Assembly: GCF_001921215.1 (NCBI RefSeq)
Contig: NZ_MSIF01000033.1
Location: forward strand, 1 to 64,000
Origin: Actinophytocola xinjiangensis
Lineage (GTDB): Bacteria > Actinomycetota > Actinomycetes > Mycobacteriales > Pseudonocardiaceae
Reading direction: 5' to 3'
Length of the DNA stretch: 64,000 nt
Below the pieces are notes generated by a model. It searched no databases and was not told the origin of the DNA. It saw only the letters and a program-made list of their open reading frames with translations. A program made the position numbers and the translations under genes. Of the stretch, positions 33,501-42,218 are shown one piece after another; within the stretch, counting starts at the first letter, position 1, and each line of letters starts with the position of its first letter.

Positions 33501-34346
33501 GTGCTCCTCGGTCGGGTACTGGCGGCGGTGGCGGTGCTGGTCACGGCGGTGGCCTGCGGTGGGGAGGAGGCCGGGTCACCTCCGGAGGACAGGACGCTGA
33601 TCCTCGCGACCACCACCAGCACCCAGGACTCCGGACTGCTGGACGAGCTGTTACCGGTGTTCACCGAACAGACCGGTTGGCACGTCAAGCCGCTGGCCGT
33701 GGGCAGCGGGCAGGCCATCGAGCTGGGCCGGCGCGGCGAGGCCGACGTGCTGCTGGTGCACTCGCCGGAGGCCGAGGAGAAGTTCGTCGCCGAGGGCACC
33801 GCCGGTGACCGCAGACTGGTCATGCACAACGACTTCGTGCTCGTCGGCCCGGAGCGGGACCCGGCCGGCATCCGGGGCGCGACCGCCGCCGACGCCATGA
33901 GCAGGATCGCCGAGAGCGGCGCGGGTTTCGTCTCCCGGGGTGACGAGTCGGGCACCCACGCCCGGGAGCAGCAGCTCTGGGAGGCCAACGGGATCACCCC
34001 GGCCGGCGACTGGTACCGCTCCACCGGGCAGGGCATGGGCGCCACGCTGCGGGTGGCCGGGGAGACCGCCGCCTACACGCTGACCGACCGCGCCACCTAC
34101 CTGACCCAGCGCGACAGCCTCGCCCTCGACGTGCTCGCCGAGGGCGACCGGGCGCTGCTGAACATCTACCACGTCATCGAGATGACCACCCGCGCCGGCG
34201 ACCGCGTCCAGACCGACGGCGCGGCGGCGTTCGCCGACTGGATCGTCGGCGAGCGGGCGCAGACGATCATCGGCGAGTTCGCCTCCGACGGCGAGACGCT
34301 GTTCGTGCCGGACGCGGGCAAGGACGAAGCGACCCTGGGGAACTGA
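33501..34346 (+). CDS. tupA: Tungstate/molybdate-binding lipoprotein (TupA-like)
   Basis: A lipoprotein solute receptor of about 281 residues: hydrophobic signal ending in lipobox VTAVAC, then the TupA signature ILATTTSTQDSGLLDELLPVF and GFVSRGDESGTHAREQQLW. These phosphate-like clamps bind WO4(2-) or MoO4(2-). Start uncertain: GTG at 33501 with AGGAAAGG 11 bases upstream, or ATG at 33474, which lies right where transcription from a GATACT -10 box (about 33464) would begin and could be leaderless. Operon with the permease and ATPase that follow. Confidence 0.86.
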   Translation: MLLGRVLAAVAVLVTAVACGGEEAGSPPEDRTLILATTTSTQDSGLLDELLPVFTEQTGWHVKPLAVGSGQAIELGRRGEADVLLVHSPEAEEKFVAEGTAGDRRLVMHNDFVLVGPERDPAGIRGATAADAMSRIAESGAGFVSRGDESGTHAREQQLWEANGITPAGDWYRSTGQGMGATLRVAGETAAYTLTDRATYLTQRDSLALDVLAEGDRALLNIYHVIEMTTRAGDRVQTDGAAAFADWIVGERAQTIIGEFASDGETLFVPDAGKDEATLGN

Positions 34347-34352
34347 GCGGTC

Positions 34353-35054
34353 GTGGACGTGCTCGGCGAGGGCCTGCTGGAGGCCGTGCGGCTGCTGCTG
34401 ACCGGCGCCGAGGACACCTGGGCGATCACCGGGCTCACCCTGCGGGTGTCGCTGGCCGCCACGCTGATCGCGTTCCTGCTCGGGGTCCCGGCCGGCGCGG
34501 CGCTGGCGCTGGGCCGGTTCCGGGGGCGGCGGGTCCTGTTGGCGGTGGCCAACACCGGCATGGGGATGCCGCCGGTGGTGGTCGGCCTGTTCGTCACCGT
34601 GCTGCTGTGGCGCGGCGGCCCGCTCGGCGCGCTGGGCCTGCTGTACACGCCGACGGCGATGGTCGTGGCGCAGGCGGCGATCGCCACGCCGGTCGTGGTG
34701 GCGCTGACCGCGACCGCGCTCCAGCAGGTCGACCCGGACTTCCTGCCGCAGATGCGCGGGCTGGGCGCGACCAGGGCGCGGGCGTTGGGCGCGTTGCTGC
34801 GTGAGGCACGGCTGCCGTTGCTGGCCGCCGGGATGGCCGGGTTCGGCGCGGTGGTCAGCGAGGTCGGGGCGGCGCAGATGGTCGGCGGGAACCTGGCGGG
34901 GGAGACCAGGGTGCTGACCACGGCCGCCGTGCTGGCCACCAGCCGCGGGCAGTTCGCGCTGGCGATCGCGTTCGGGTTGGTGCTGCTGGCGATCGCGTTC
35001 ACCGTCAACCTGGTGGTCACCCTCGCCCAGCAGCGGCACGCGGTGCGCCGGTGA
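34353..35054 (+). CDS. tupB: Tungstate ABC transporter permease (TupB-like)
   Basis: A 233-residue membrane protein with five to six helices. The ABC permease EAA-type loop is LGATRARALGALLREARLPLL (one residue beyond the core motif) near 143-163, and MGMPPVVVGLF resembles TupB/ModB proteins. It forms the channel for the oxyanion transporter between the lipoprotein and ATPase subunits. GTG start seven bases after the receptor gene; the end overlaps the ATPase start (GTGA). Confidence 0.88.
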   Translation: MDVLGEGLLEAVRLLLTGAEDTWAITGLTLRVSLAATLIAFLLGVPAGAALALGRFRGRRVLLAVANTGMGMPPVVVGLFVTVLLWRGGPLGALGLLYTPTAMVVAQAAIATPVVVALTATALQQVDPDFLPQMRGLGATRARALGALLREARLPLLAAGMAGFGAVVSEVGAAQMVGGNLAGETRVLTTAAVLATSRGQFALAIAFGLVLLAIAFTVNLVVTLAQQRHAVRR

Positions 35055-36046
35055 ACATCGGCTGCCGCGACCTGACGGTGACGGTCGGCGGACGGGTCCT
35101 GGTGCGGGTGCCGGAGCTGGACGTCGCGGCCGGCGAGACGCTGGCGGTGTTGGGGCCCAACGGTTCCGGCAAGTCGACGTTGCTGCGGGCCATCGCGCAC
35201 CTCGGTTCCGCGCGGCGCACCGGCACGGTCCTGCTCGACGGCCGGCCGGCCGGCACGACCGACCTGCGCCGGGCGGTGGCGGCCGTGCTGCAACGCCCGG
35301 TGCTCCAACGCGCCAGCGTGTTCGACAACGCCGCCGCCGGTCTGCGGCTGCGGGGAGTGTCGCGCGCCGAGGCCCGCCGGCGGGCGTGGCCGTGGCTGGC
35401 GGCGCTGGGCGTGGAGCACCTGGCGGGGCGGGACGCGCGCGGCCTGTCCGGCGGCGAGGCCCAGCGGGTGGCGATCGCGCGGGCGCTGGCGGTCGCGCCG
35501 GGGGTGTTGTTGCTCGACGAGCCGTTCACCGGCCTGGACGCCACCACCCGCGCCGACCTGCTGGCCGACCTGCGGGCGGCGCTGGACGGTCAGCCGGCGG
35601 CGGTCCTGCTGGTCACCCACGACCGGGAGGAGGCCCGTGCGTTGGCGCGTCGCACGGCGCTGCTGGTCGGCGGGGAGTTGCGGCAGCTGGGCACGACCGA
35701 CGAGGTGCTCGACGCCCCGGCCGACCTGGAGTGCGCGTCGCTGCTGGGATTCACCACCCAGCTGCCGCCGGCGGTCACCGGCCGGGAGGCCACGTTGATC
35801 GCCCGCCCGCAGCACTGCCGTCCGCTCGCGGCCGGGGAACCGGCGCCGGCGGAGGCGGTCGTGGTCGACGGTGTGCTGCGCCGGGTGGTGCCGCTGGGTG
35901 GGGCGATCCGGCTGGACGTGGAGGTGCCGGGGGCGTCGGTCACCTCGGTCACGACCGTCGAGGTCGACGCCGCGCCGGGCGACGTCGTCCGGATCGCGAT
36001 CAACGCCGGAGACCTCCGGAGCGCAAACGGCGAGAGATTACGGTGA
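35051..36046 (+). CDS. tupC: Tungstate ABC transporter ATPase (TupC-like)
   Basis: A 331-residue ATPase: Walker A GPNGSGKST near 35, signature LSGGEAQRVAIA, Walker B VLLLDEPFTGLD, H-loop VTHDREEA. Residues beyond about 240 look like a TOBE/MOP-type regulatory domain (VVDGVLRRVVPLGGAIRLDV), which in molybdate/tungstate importers can sense intracellular anion. Last gene of the tup operon. Tungsten or molybdenum is needed for pterin-cofactor enzymes; none is encoded in the window. Confidence 0.87.
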   Translation: MNIGCRDLTVTVGGRVLVRVPELDVAAGETLAVLGPNGSGKSTLLRAIAHLGSARRTGTVLLDGRPAGTTDLRRAVAAVLQRPVLQRASVFDNAAAGLRLRGVSRAEARRRAWPWLAALGVEHLAGRDARGLSGGEAQRVAIARALAVAPGVLLLDEPFTGLDATTRADLLADLRAALDGQPAAVLLVTHDREEARALARRTALLVGGELRQLGTTDEVLDAPADLECASLLGFTTQLPPAVTGREATLIARPQHCRPLAAGEPAPAEAVVVDGVLRRVVPLGGAIRLDVEVPGASVTSVTTVEVDAAPGDVVRIAINAGDLRSANGERLR

Positions 36047-36099
36047 ATTTTTAGACCTGTCAACGAACACACAGTAATGTGTCATGCACGTAATCGAAA

Positions 36100-36221
36100 T
36101 GTTGTGATTCAGGTCAAGTCGGGTGGATTCGCGCGGAATCAGCGGCGCATAGTCGCCAAGCCCTGATCCCGGGCGTGTCGGTGTTCCCCCGCACCGGGCG
36201 CCCCAAACCTCTGGAGCCGCC
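36100..36221 (+). other. Possible structured leader of the M23 gene
   Basis: The 175 bases between the tup operon and the M23 gene hold several short inverted repeats: ATTC-GCGCG-GAAT near 36127, GGCG...CGCC near 36142-36155 and CGGTG...CACCG near 36179-36198. A -10-like TAAT lies near 36075. I could not fit it to the c-di-AMP (ydaO) riboswitch consensus that precedes many actinobacterial wall hydrolases. It remains an untyped leader. Confidence 0.3.
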
Positions 36222-37487
36222 ATGGGTGCGCGTGGACCAACGCGAGCCACCTTCGCGATCCTGCTGTCCTCCCTCACGGCTGGTGCACTGCTGGCCAGCC
36301 CCTCGGCGACCGGGCAGCCGCCCGGCACGATCGAGGAACAGATCGCCGCCGCCGACGCCCAGTTACGCACAGCGCAGACAGCGCTGGCCGCGAAACTGGA
36401 GGCGGTCACCGCCGCCGAGCAACGGCACGCCAAGGCCGACCGCGCCGCCAAGGAGGCGTCGGCCAAGGCCGCCACCGCCCGCGCGGAGGCGGCGGCAGCG
36501 GCGAGGCAGGAGCAGAAGAACCGTCAGGAGTTCGACCGGTTCGCGTCGGTCAGCTTCGACCACAACACGAACTTCGGCGCGGTCAGCGTGTCCGCGTTCC
36601 TCGGTTCGGACAGCCCGGCCAACCTGCTGGACCGCACGGCGATGCTCGACGTGGTCGCCGGCGAGTACAACAAGGTCACCAAGGCGACCCGCAAGGCCGT
36701 GGACCACAAGAACGCCGCCGAACGCACGGCGCGCAAGGCCCGTGACGCGTCGGTCCACAACCGCGACGCCGCCGCCAAGGCCCGCGCCGACGCCCACCGG
36801 GCCTACCGCTCGGCGGCCGACGTGCAGAAGTCGGCGCAGGCCGAGACCAACACCCTCGCCAAGCGCCGTGCCGAGCTCGTCGCCCGGCGGGCGGCGGCCT
36901 CCGGTTCGGCGCGGACCGAGGCGCCGGCGGCCTCCACTCGGACCGAACGGGACGTCGCCAACCCACCCGCCACCTCCGGCGGTTCCTCCTCCGGCAGCAC
37001 CTCGGGTGGCTCCTCCGGCGGAACGTCCAGCGGTAGTTCCTCCAGCGGAGGTTCGTCCGGTGGTTCCTCGGGAGGGTCCTCGGGCGGCGGCGCCGTGTCG
37101 TCCTCCGGTGTGGTCAAGCCCGCCCAGGGCACGCTGACCTCCACCTACGGCGCCCGCTGGGGCACGGTGCACTACGGCATCGACATCGCCAACAGCATCG
37201 GCACCCCCATCCTGTCGGCCATGTCCGGCACGGTGATCAGCTCGGGGCCGGCCAGCGGGTTCGGCATGTGGGTGCGGGTGCAGCACGCCAACGGTGTGAT
37301 CACGGTGTACGGCCACATCAACGAGTCGCTGGTGAGCGTGGGCCAGCAGGTGAGTGCCGGTCAGCAGATCGCCACCATCGGCAACCGGGGCCAGTCCACC
37401 GGTCCGCACCTGCACTTCGAGGTGCACGAGAACGGCAGCAAGATCGACCCGCTGCCGTGGCTGCGCAGTCGAGGCGTCAGCATCTAG
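36222..37487 (+). CDS. Secreted coiled-coil M23 metallopeptidase
   Basis: A 421-residue exported peptidase. Signal peptide at 1-30; long Ala/Lys-rich coiled coil at about 36-230 (EEQIAAADAQLRTAQTALAA and on); a Gly/Ser-rich linker at about 248-290; then an M23 (LytM/NlpD) domain. Zinc ligands are present: HYGIDIAN (H and D) and GPHLHFEVH (HxH). RipA/NlpD-like proteins of this build cut cell-wall cross-bridges or activate amidases during division. The ATG has GGAG upstream. A strong bidirectional terminator follows. Confidence 0.88.
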   Translation: MGARGPTRATFAILLSSLTAGALLASPSATGQPPGTIEEQIAAADAQLRTAQTALAAKLEAVTAAEQRHAKADRAAKEASAKAATARAEAAAAARQEQKNRQEFDRFASVSFDHNTNFGAVSVSAFLGSDSPANLLDRTAMLDVVAGEYNKVTKATRKAVDHKNAAERTARKARDASVHNRDAAAKARADAHRAYRSAADVQKSAQAETNTLAKRRAELVARRAAASGSARTEAPAASTRTERDVANPPATSGGSSSGSTSGGSSGGTSSGSSSSGGSSGGSSGGSSGGGAVSSSGVVKPAQGTLTSTYGARWGTVHYGIDIANSIGTPILSAMSGTVISSGPASGFGMWVRVQHANGVITVYGHINESLVSVGQQVSAGQQIATIGNRGQSTGPHLHFEVHENGSKIDPLPWLRSRGVSI

Positions 37488-37496
37488 CGGACGGGC

Positions 37497-37532
37497 GTGC
37501 GGGGTCCCCCTCTCGACGGGGGGACCCCGCAC
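37497..37532. terminator. Bidirectional terminator hairpin
   Basis: GTGCGGGGTCCCCC (37497-37510) pairs perfectly with GGGGGACCCCGCAC (37519-37532) around an eight-base loop, between the converging M23 gene and the gene at 37540. Confidence 0.88.
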
Positions 37533-37539
37533 ACCGTTG

Positions 37540-37998
37540 TCAGGACTGTCCGGCCAGGACGGTGGCGTGCGCCAGGCGGTCCGCCGCGCGATCGGCGGAC
37601 AACGTCGCCTCCACGAACGTCCGCACGGCCCGGTCCACGGCGTCGGCGGTCTCGGTGGTCTCGGCCGCCGCGGTGCGCAGGGACGTCGCCACCTCGTGGG
37701 CTCCCGTGTTCTCGGCCAGCCGGGCCTTCTCGAGTGCCCTGGTCACGGCGTCGGTGGCGCGCAGCACCGCGTCGTCGGCGCGTTGGCGGGCGTCGTCCTC
37801 GTCGCCGACCCGCGCCAGGTCAGCCAGTACGCCCGGAAGTTGGTCGCGCAGCGTTTCCACATGGGACTGTGCGAGTTGGATCTCGCACTGTGACCCATCG
37901 ACGTCGAGCACGATCCAGGCCGTCGGCTCGGACCGGCTGGCATGGAACTCGATCGTGTCTTGACCTTCCATCTCGATGCCCAGCGAGCGGATACTCAT
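37540..37998 (-). CDS. Conserved actinobacterial hypothetical protein
   Basis: A 152-residue cytosolic protein. The N-terminal 55 residues look like a compact beta-rich unit (IEFHASRSEPTAWIVLDVDG, then CEIQLAQSHVETLRDQLPGV); the rest is a long Ala-rich helical coil. I do not recognise a function. The N-terminal motif recurs in proteins encoded beside XRE/DUF397 pairs, and here the divergent gene is exactly such an XRE regulator, so it may be a third member of that module. Weak ribosome site; ATG at 37998. Confidence 0.62.
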   Translation of the reverse strand: MSIRSLGIEMEGQDTIEFHASRSEPTAWIVLDVDGSQCEIQLAQSHVETLRDQLPGVLADLARVGDEDDARQRADDAVLRATDAVTRALEKARLAENTGAHEVATSLRTAAAETTETADAVDRAVRTFVEATLSADRAADRLAHATVLAGQS

Positions 37999-38159
37999 CC
38001 GGCCGCCCCCGCCTGGCTCCTCGTGTCCATAGCAGCCCCTTCATGTTGCGTGGTGTGTCCCGAGAAATCTATAGCGGAATTTCTGGTTGACATTGGTTGG
38101 CGCGAGATTTGCATCCGATCGGGTTACTTTGGGGTCTGGCGGAGGTCGGGACGGGCAGA

Positions 38160-39005
38160 ATGCCCCGCATGACGCACCCGAACCCCGGCCCGGTCGTCCA
38201 GCGGATCCTGCTCGGCGCACAGCTGAGCGCCGCCCGCGAGTTGCGTGGCCTGTCGACCACCGAGGCCACCAAGGCACTCGGCTGGTACGCCGGCAAACTC
38301 TCCAAGATCGAGGCGGGAGACGTCCCGACCAGCGACAAGGATCTCCTGAAGGCCATCCGCGTCTTCGAGATCCCGGCCGAGGAGGCGGAACCGCTCCAAC
38401 GCCTCGCCGCCGAGGCCCGCCGCAAACTACCACCCAGCCGGGTGCCGGAGTGGGCCGCCAAGTACGTCCACCTCATTGCCGCCGCGAAGGAACTGAAGCT
38501 GTGGAACAGCGACACCTTCCCGGCCACCGTGCAGACCGCCGACTATGCCCGGGCCGCGCTAACCCAACTGGTGACCGTGTCGGCGGCGGACGTCGAACGC
38601 ATGGCCGAGGAGCGCGTCAAGCGAGTCACCATCCTGAAGTCCGCCAACGCTCCCAGGCTGTGGCTGGTGGTGGGTGAAGAGGCGCTTCACCGCGAGGTCG
38701 GTGGGCCGGAGACGCTTCGCGGTCAGCTGGAACACGTGCGCGAACTGGCGAAGCTGCCGAACGTGAACGTGCAGGTCATCCCGTTCGACGGCGGGGCGCA
38801 CGCGTCGCCCGGCGTGTCGTTCTCGATCGTCGAACTGATCGAGGGACGGCCGGGGATCGTGTTCGTGGAAGGTCTGACCGGGTCGGACTATCTCGGTCGC
38901 GAGCACGTCCGGGCCTACAACCTGGCGTTCGACAACCTGAGGATGGCGGGGTTGAGCCGGCAGCGGACAATAACCATGCTCAACCGTCGAATCGCGGAGC
39001 TGTGA
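38160..39005 (+). CDS. XRE-family regulator with DUF5753
   Basis: A 281-residue WhiJ-like regulator: XRE helix-turn-helix at about 18-70 (AARELRGLSTTEATKALGWY, AGKLSKIEAGD), then a DUF5753 domain (WNSDTFPATVQTADYARAAL, VNVQVIPFDGGAHASPGVSF, SDYLGREHVRAYNLAFDNLR). The ATG at 38160 is followed by another at 38169; GGAGG lies a little far upstream. A TTGACA at about 38086 could be the -35 element. Two DUF397 genes follow, the first 12 bases after the stop; regulator and DUF397 protein are thought to act as antagonistic partners. Confidence 0.87.
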   Translation: MPRMTHPNPGPVVQRILLGAQLSAARELRGLSTTEATKALGWYAGKLSKIEAGDVPTSDKDLLKAIRVFEIPAEEAEPLQRLAAEARRKLPPSRVPEWAAKYVHLIAAAKELKLWNSDTFPATVQTADYARAALTQLVTVSAADVERMAEERVKRVTILKSANAPRLWLVVGEEALHREVGGPETLRGQLEHVRELAKLPNVNVQVIPFDGGAHASPGVSFSIVELIEGRPGIVFVEGLTGSDYLGREHVRAYNLAFDNLRMAGLSRQRTITMLNRRIAEL

Positions 39006-39017
39006 GGAGATACGTTC

Positions 39018-39212
39018 ATGGAGACTCGGATCCTGGGCACTGGCTGGCGGAAATCGTCGCTGAGCGGCGGCGAGAACTGTGTTGAGTTGGCCTGTGGCGC
39101 GGGGTGGGTGATGGCTCGGGACAGCAAGAACGAGGGCCGGTCGCTGTCACTGAGCCCGACAGCGTTCGCCGCGTTCCGCAGCGCGGCGAAGGTCGGCAAG
39201 CTCGACCGCTGA
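39018..39212 (+). CDS. DUF397 protein, first of a tandem pair
   Basis: A 64-residue DUF397 protein: WRKSSLSGGENCVELAC, then V-M-A-R-D-S-K-N and the C-terminal F-A-A-F-R-S-A-A-K. It begins 12 bases after the XRE stop, with GAGGAG upstream. The next gene is a clear duplicate (see 39237), sharing WRKSSLSGG, ENCVELA, ARDSKN and GRSL. Confidence 0.88.
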   Translation: METRILGTGWRKSSLSGGENCVELACGAGWVMARDSKNEGRSLSLSPTAFAAFRSAAKVGKLDR

Positions 39213-39236
39213 GCACAGAAACACGAAGGAGATGCC

Positions 39237-39422
39237 ATGCGGAACGCCGGATGGCGGAAGTCGTCGCTGAGCGGCGGCGGGGAGAACTGTGTTGAATTGG
39301 CGCGCGCGGAGGGGTGCGCGGCGGCTCGGGACAGCAAGAACAAGGGCCGGTCGTTGCCGTTGAGTCTGGGTGCGTTCGGTGCGTTCCGCGACGCGGCGAA
39401 AGCCGGGCGGCTTGACCGCTGA
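39237..39422 (+). CDS. DUF397 protein, second of a tandem pair
   Basis: A 61-residue DUF397 protein, evidently a duplicate of the preceding one: WRKSSLSGGGENCVELARA, AARDSKNKGRSLPLS, final AAKAGRLDR versus AAKVGKLDR. Its ATG has AAGGAG. Terminated by the perfect hairpin seven bases beyond its stop. Confidence 0.88.
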   Translation: MRNAGWRKSSLSGGGENCVELARAEGCAAARDSKNKGRSLPLSLGAFGAFRDAAKAGRLDR

Positions 39423-39428
39423 CACGAC

Positions 39429-39460
39429 GGTGGCGCGTCCCGAAGTCGGGACGCGCCACC
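39429..39460. terminator. Perfect 15-bp bidirectional terminator
   Basis: GGTGGCGCGTCCCGA (39429-39443) and TCGGGACGCGCCACC (39446-39460) are perfect complements with two bases between, separating the rightward DUF397 gene from the leftward M23 gene. Confidence 0.9.
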
Positions 39461-39468
39461 GGTCGTGA

Positions 39469-40821
39469 TCACATCACGTGCTTGAAGCTGCCCCAGCCAT
39501 GGCCGAGTTGCTTGGCGGTGGACGAGGAGATCGAGCCGCCGCTGTTCGGGTAGTACCAGAGTTCGCCCAGTGAGTTGACGCCGAGGATGTCGGCTCGGCC
39601 GTCGCCGGTGAAGTCGGAGGCGAAGACCTGGCTGTACGAGCCCCAGCCCTGGCCGATCTTCCTGGCGGTGGTCGAGGAGATCGCGTTGCCGTTGTTGGGG
39701 TAGTACCAGAGTTCGCCGGCCGCGTTGACGCCGAGGACGTCGGCGTGGCCGTCGCCGCTGAAGTCGGCTGCCATGACGTGTTTGAAGGAGCCCCAGCCCG
39801 GGCCCAGTTTCCTGGCCGTGTCCGAGGAGAGGGCGTTGCCGTTGTTCGGGTAGTACCACAGTTCGCCCAGCGAGTTGACGCCCAGGATGTCGGCGTTGCC
39901 GTCACCGCTGAAGTCCGCCGCCATCACGTCGGTGTAGCTGCCCCAGCCCTGGCCGATCTTCTTCGCCGTCGACGTGGAGATCGTGCCGCCGCTGTTCGGG
40001 TAGTACCAGAGTTCGCCGGCCGAGTTGACGCCGAAGATGTCGGCTCGGCCGTCGTCGGTGAAGTCCGCCGACACGACCTGCGAGTACGAGCCCCAGCCCT
40101 GGCCGATCTTCTTCGCGGTGTCGCTCGACAGCGTCAGGCCGTTGTTCGGGTAGTACCACAGTTCGCCGGCCGAGTTCACGCCGAGCACGTCGCTGTGGCC
40201 GTCGCCGCTGAAGTCCGAGACGCGCTCGCCGTCAGGTCCCTCGCCGCAGTTGCCGCTGGCGACGTTGCGCCACGTCTTGCCGGCGCCGGTGTAGCTCGTC
40301 GAGCCGAACTTCGCGGCCACCCGCTCCGCGCCGGCGAAACCCCACGTCACGCTGCCGTCGCCGTTGGCGTCGTAGCCCTGCTCGTAGTGCAGGTGCGGGT
40401 GCCCGTTGGACGTCTCGCCGTCCTTGCCGACCTTGCCGATCAGCTGGCCCTGCGTGACCCGCGCCCCCACGCTGACCGACCGCGACTGCAGGTGGATGTA
40501 GGTGGTGAAGTGCCCGCCGCCGTGGTCGATCTGGATCATGTTGCCGGCGTTGCCGTGCCGGTAGGACTGGTTCACCCGCCCGGCCGCCGGCGCCAGCAGA
40601 CGCGCGCCCTCGGTGCCGACCTGGTCCGGCTCGCGGACCATGTCCAGCGCCGGGTTGTGCCCCCAGGTGTCCAGGCGCCACTTCTGCCCGCAGTCGAACG
40701 GCAGCTGGAACGTCGGAGCTGCCTGCGCCGACGGCGCCACCAGGAACGCCGCGACGCCGGCGGTGGCGACGAGCCCGGCGCTGGCGATCGCACGGAGTCG
40801 TGCCGATCTGCCTCGGAACAT
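39469..40821 (-). CDS. Secreted M23 peptidase with five FG-GAP-like repeats
   Basis: A 450-residue exported protein. Signal peptide at 1-35 (ending SAQAA); M23 domain at about 36-185 with HNPALDM (H and D ligands) and NGHPHLHYEQG (HxH). From about 200 come five near-identical repeats of 49-50 residues, each A-D-F-S-G-D-G-x-A-D-x-L-G-V-N-S-x-G-E-L-W-Y-Y-P-N, i.e. FG-GAP/VCBS-like blades with Ca-binding DxDG-type loops. Likely a wall-lytic or protein-lytic enzyme with a sugar- or surface-binding propeller. The start at 40821 has GAGGAG; the ATG five codons earlier overlaps it. 40822-40989 has no gene. Confidence 0.87.
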   Translation of the reverse strand: MFRGRSARLRAIASAGLVATAGVAAFLVAPSAQAAPTFQLPFDCGQKWRLDTWGHNPALDMVREPDQVGTEGARLLAPAAGRVNQSYRHGNAGNMIQIDHGGGHFTTYIHLQSRSVSVGARVTQGQLIGKVGKDGETSNGHPHLHYEQGYDANGDGSVTWGFAGAERVAAKFGSTSYTGAGKTWRNVASGNCGEGPDGERVSDFSGDGHSDVLGVNSAGELWYYPNNGLTLSSDTAKKIGQGWGSYSQVVSADFTDDGRADIFGVNSAGELWYYPNSGGTISTSTAKKIGQGWGSYTDVMAADFSGDGNADILGVNSLGELWYYPNNGNALSSDTARKLGPGWGSFKHVMAADFSGDGHADVLGVNAAGELWYYPNNGNAISSTTARKIGQGWGSYSQVFASDFTGDGRADILGVNSLGELWYYPNSGGSISSSTAKQLGHGWGSFKHVM

Positions 40822-40989
40822 TCGGAGTCTCCTCATCTGTGTAACAGGGTTATCTCAGAAGGGACACGCCACGGTAAGAACGCGCAGACTCCGTCGCTGT
40901 CGGGTGAACACCCTACACGATGCGCAGGTGAAAAATTACCGACAGTGAAATATTTGGTGAACCGTTGACCAACCGTGCAGGTGAGCGGG

Positions 40990-42183
40990 TCAGAACTCCT
41001 CACCGACCGCGACGGCGGTCGCCGGCACGGTGTGCGGGTCGCGCCGGCGCAGTCCGCCCAGCGCGAGCGTTCCGGCCGCCAGCACACACAGCACCGCCCC
41101 CACCGCGAACGGCGCGTGCGGCGAGCCGAACCACTCGGCGACGTGCCCGACCAGAGCCGCCGCCAGCGCCCCGCCCATCCAGCGCAGGAAGTTGTAGCCG
41201 GCGCTGGCCGTGGGCCGGGGCGCGTCGCTCACGCTCATCGCCGTCCCGGTGAACAGCGTGTTCAGCAGGCCCGACCCGATGCCGCTGAGCATCACCGCGA
41301 CCACCACCACCGGCTTGGAGTCGATCACCATCGCCGCCAGCAGCACCGCGAACCCGAGCACCGCGACGACCGTCGCCCGTCGCTCGCCCAGGCGTGCGGC
41401 CAGCCGGGGCGCGAGGAACACGCCGGAGACCGCGACCGCCAGCCCCCAGCCGAAGAACACCAGCCCGACCCCGGTCGCGCTGAACAGCAGGACGAACGGC
41501 GCCCACGCCAGCACCGTGAAGAACGCGGCGGTGTAGAGCGCCGAGCCGATCGAGGTCAGCAGCAAACCCTTGTGCCGCAAGGCGCGCAGCGGATCCAGCA
41601 GGCGCACCTTCGGCCGCTCCTGGTGGGCGTCGGCCGGCAGTTTGACCGCCGAGAGCACCAGGGCGACGCCCATCAGCACGGCCGTGCCGGCGAACGGCCC
41701 GCGCCAGGAGATCTCGCCGAGCACCGCGCCCAGCAGCGGGCCGGTGGCGATGCCGATGCCCAGCGCGGCCTCGTAGAGCAGGATCGCGCTCTGCTGCCCG
41801 CCGGTCGCCGCGCCGACGATGACCGACAGTGCGGTCGCGATAAACAGCGCGTTGCCCATGCCCCACACCGCGCGTAACGCCACCAGCTGCGTGATCGAGT
41901 CGGCCAGCGCGCAGGCCAGGGTGGCGACCACGATCAGCACCAGCCCGCCCAGCAGGGTGCGTTTGGCGCCGAAGCGCGCGGTCAGCGCGCCGGTGAGCAG
42001 CATCGCGACGACCTGGACGCCCAGGTAGGAGGTGAACAGCAGGGTCACCTCGGTCGGTGACGCGTTCAGCGACTCGGCGATGGACAGCAGGATCGGGTCG
42101 ACCAACCCGATCCCCATGAACGCGATGACGGCGGCGAACGCGGTGACCCACACCGTGCGGGGCTGGTTGCTGATCGATAGCAC
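40990..42183 (-). CDS. MFS drug exporter-like transporter
   Basis: A 397-residue, 12-helix MFS protein with DHA1-type features: GLVDPILLSIAESL in helix 1, the loop GALTARFGAKRTLLGG, and LRAVWGMGNALFIATALSVI in helix 4. Likely drug:H+ antiporter. The GTG at 42183 lies inside the first of two TTAGC-3-GCTAA palindromes, so binding of a MarR/SlyA-like repressor would cover the start; no such regulator is encoded nearby. No ribosome site is evident, and a leaderless transcript is possible. Confidence 0.84.
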   Translation of the reverse strand: MLSISNQPRTVWVTAFAAVIAFMGIGLVDPILLSIAESLNASPTEVTLLFTSYLGVQVVAMLLTGALTARFGAKRTLLGGLVLIVVATLACALADSITQLVALRAVWGMGNALFIATALSVIVGAATGGQQSAILLYEAALGIGIATGPLLGAVLGEISWRGPFAGTAVLMGVALVLSAVKLPADAHQERPKVRLLDPLRALRHKGLLLTSIGSALYTAAFFTVLAWAPFVLLFSATGVGLVFFGWGLAVAVSGVFLAPRLAARLGERRATVVAVLGFAVLLAAMVIDSKPVVVVAVMLSGIGSGLLNTLFTGTAMSVSDAPRPTASAGYNFLRWMGGALAAALVGHVAEWFGSPHAPFAVGAVLCVLAAGTLALGGLRRRDPHTVPATAVAVGEEF

Positions 42184-42218
42184 TTAGCCATGCTAACAAC
42201 TTTGCTTAGCATGGCTAA
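42184..42218. promoter_or_regulatory. Twin TTAGC-NNN-GCTAA palindromes (SlyA/MarR-like operator)
   Basis: TTAGCCATGCTAA (42184-42196) and TTAGCATGGCTAA (42206-42218) are each palindromic, and together form a 14-bp perfect inverted repeat starting at 42183. Their core matches the SlyA site TTAGCAAGCTAA apart from the spacer. Located at the start of the MFS gene. Confidence 0.72.

Noticed and set aside
36047-36221. c-di-AMP (ydaO-type) riboswitch before the M23 gene
   Set aside because: Expected from gene context, but I could not align the conserved core elements.
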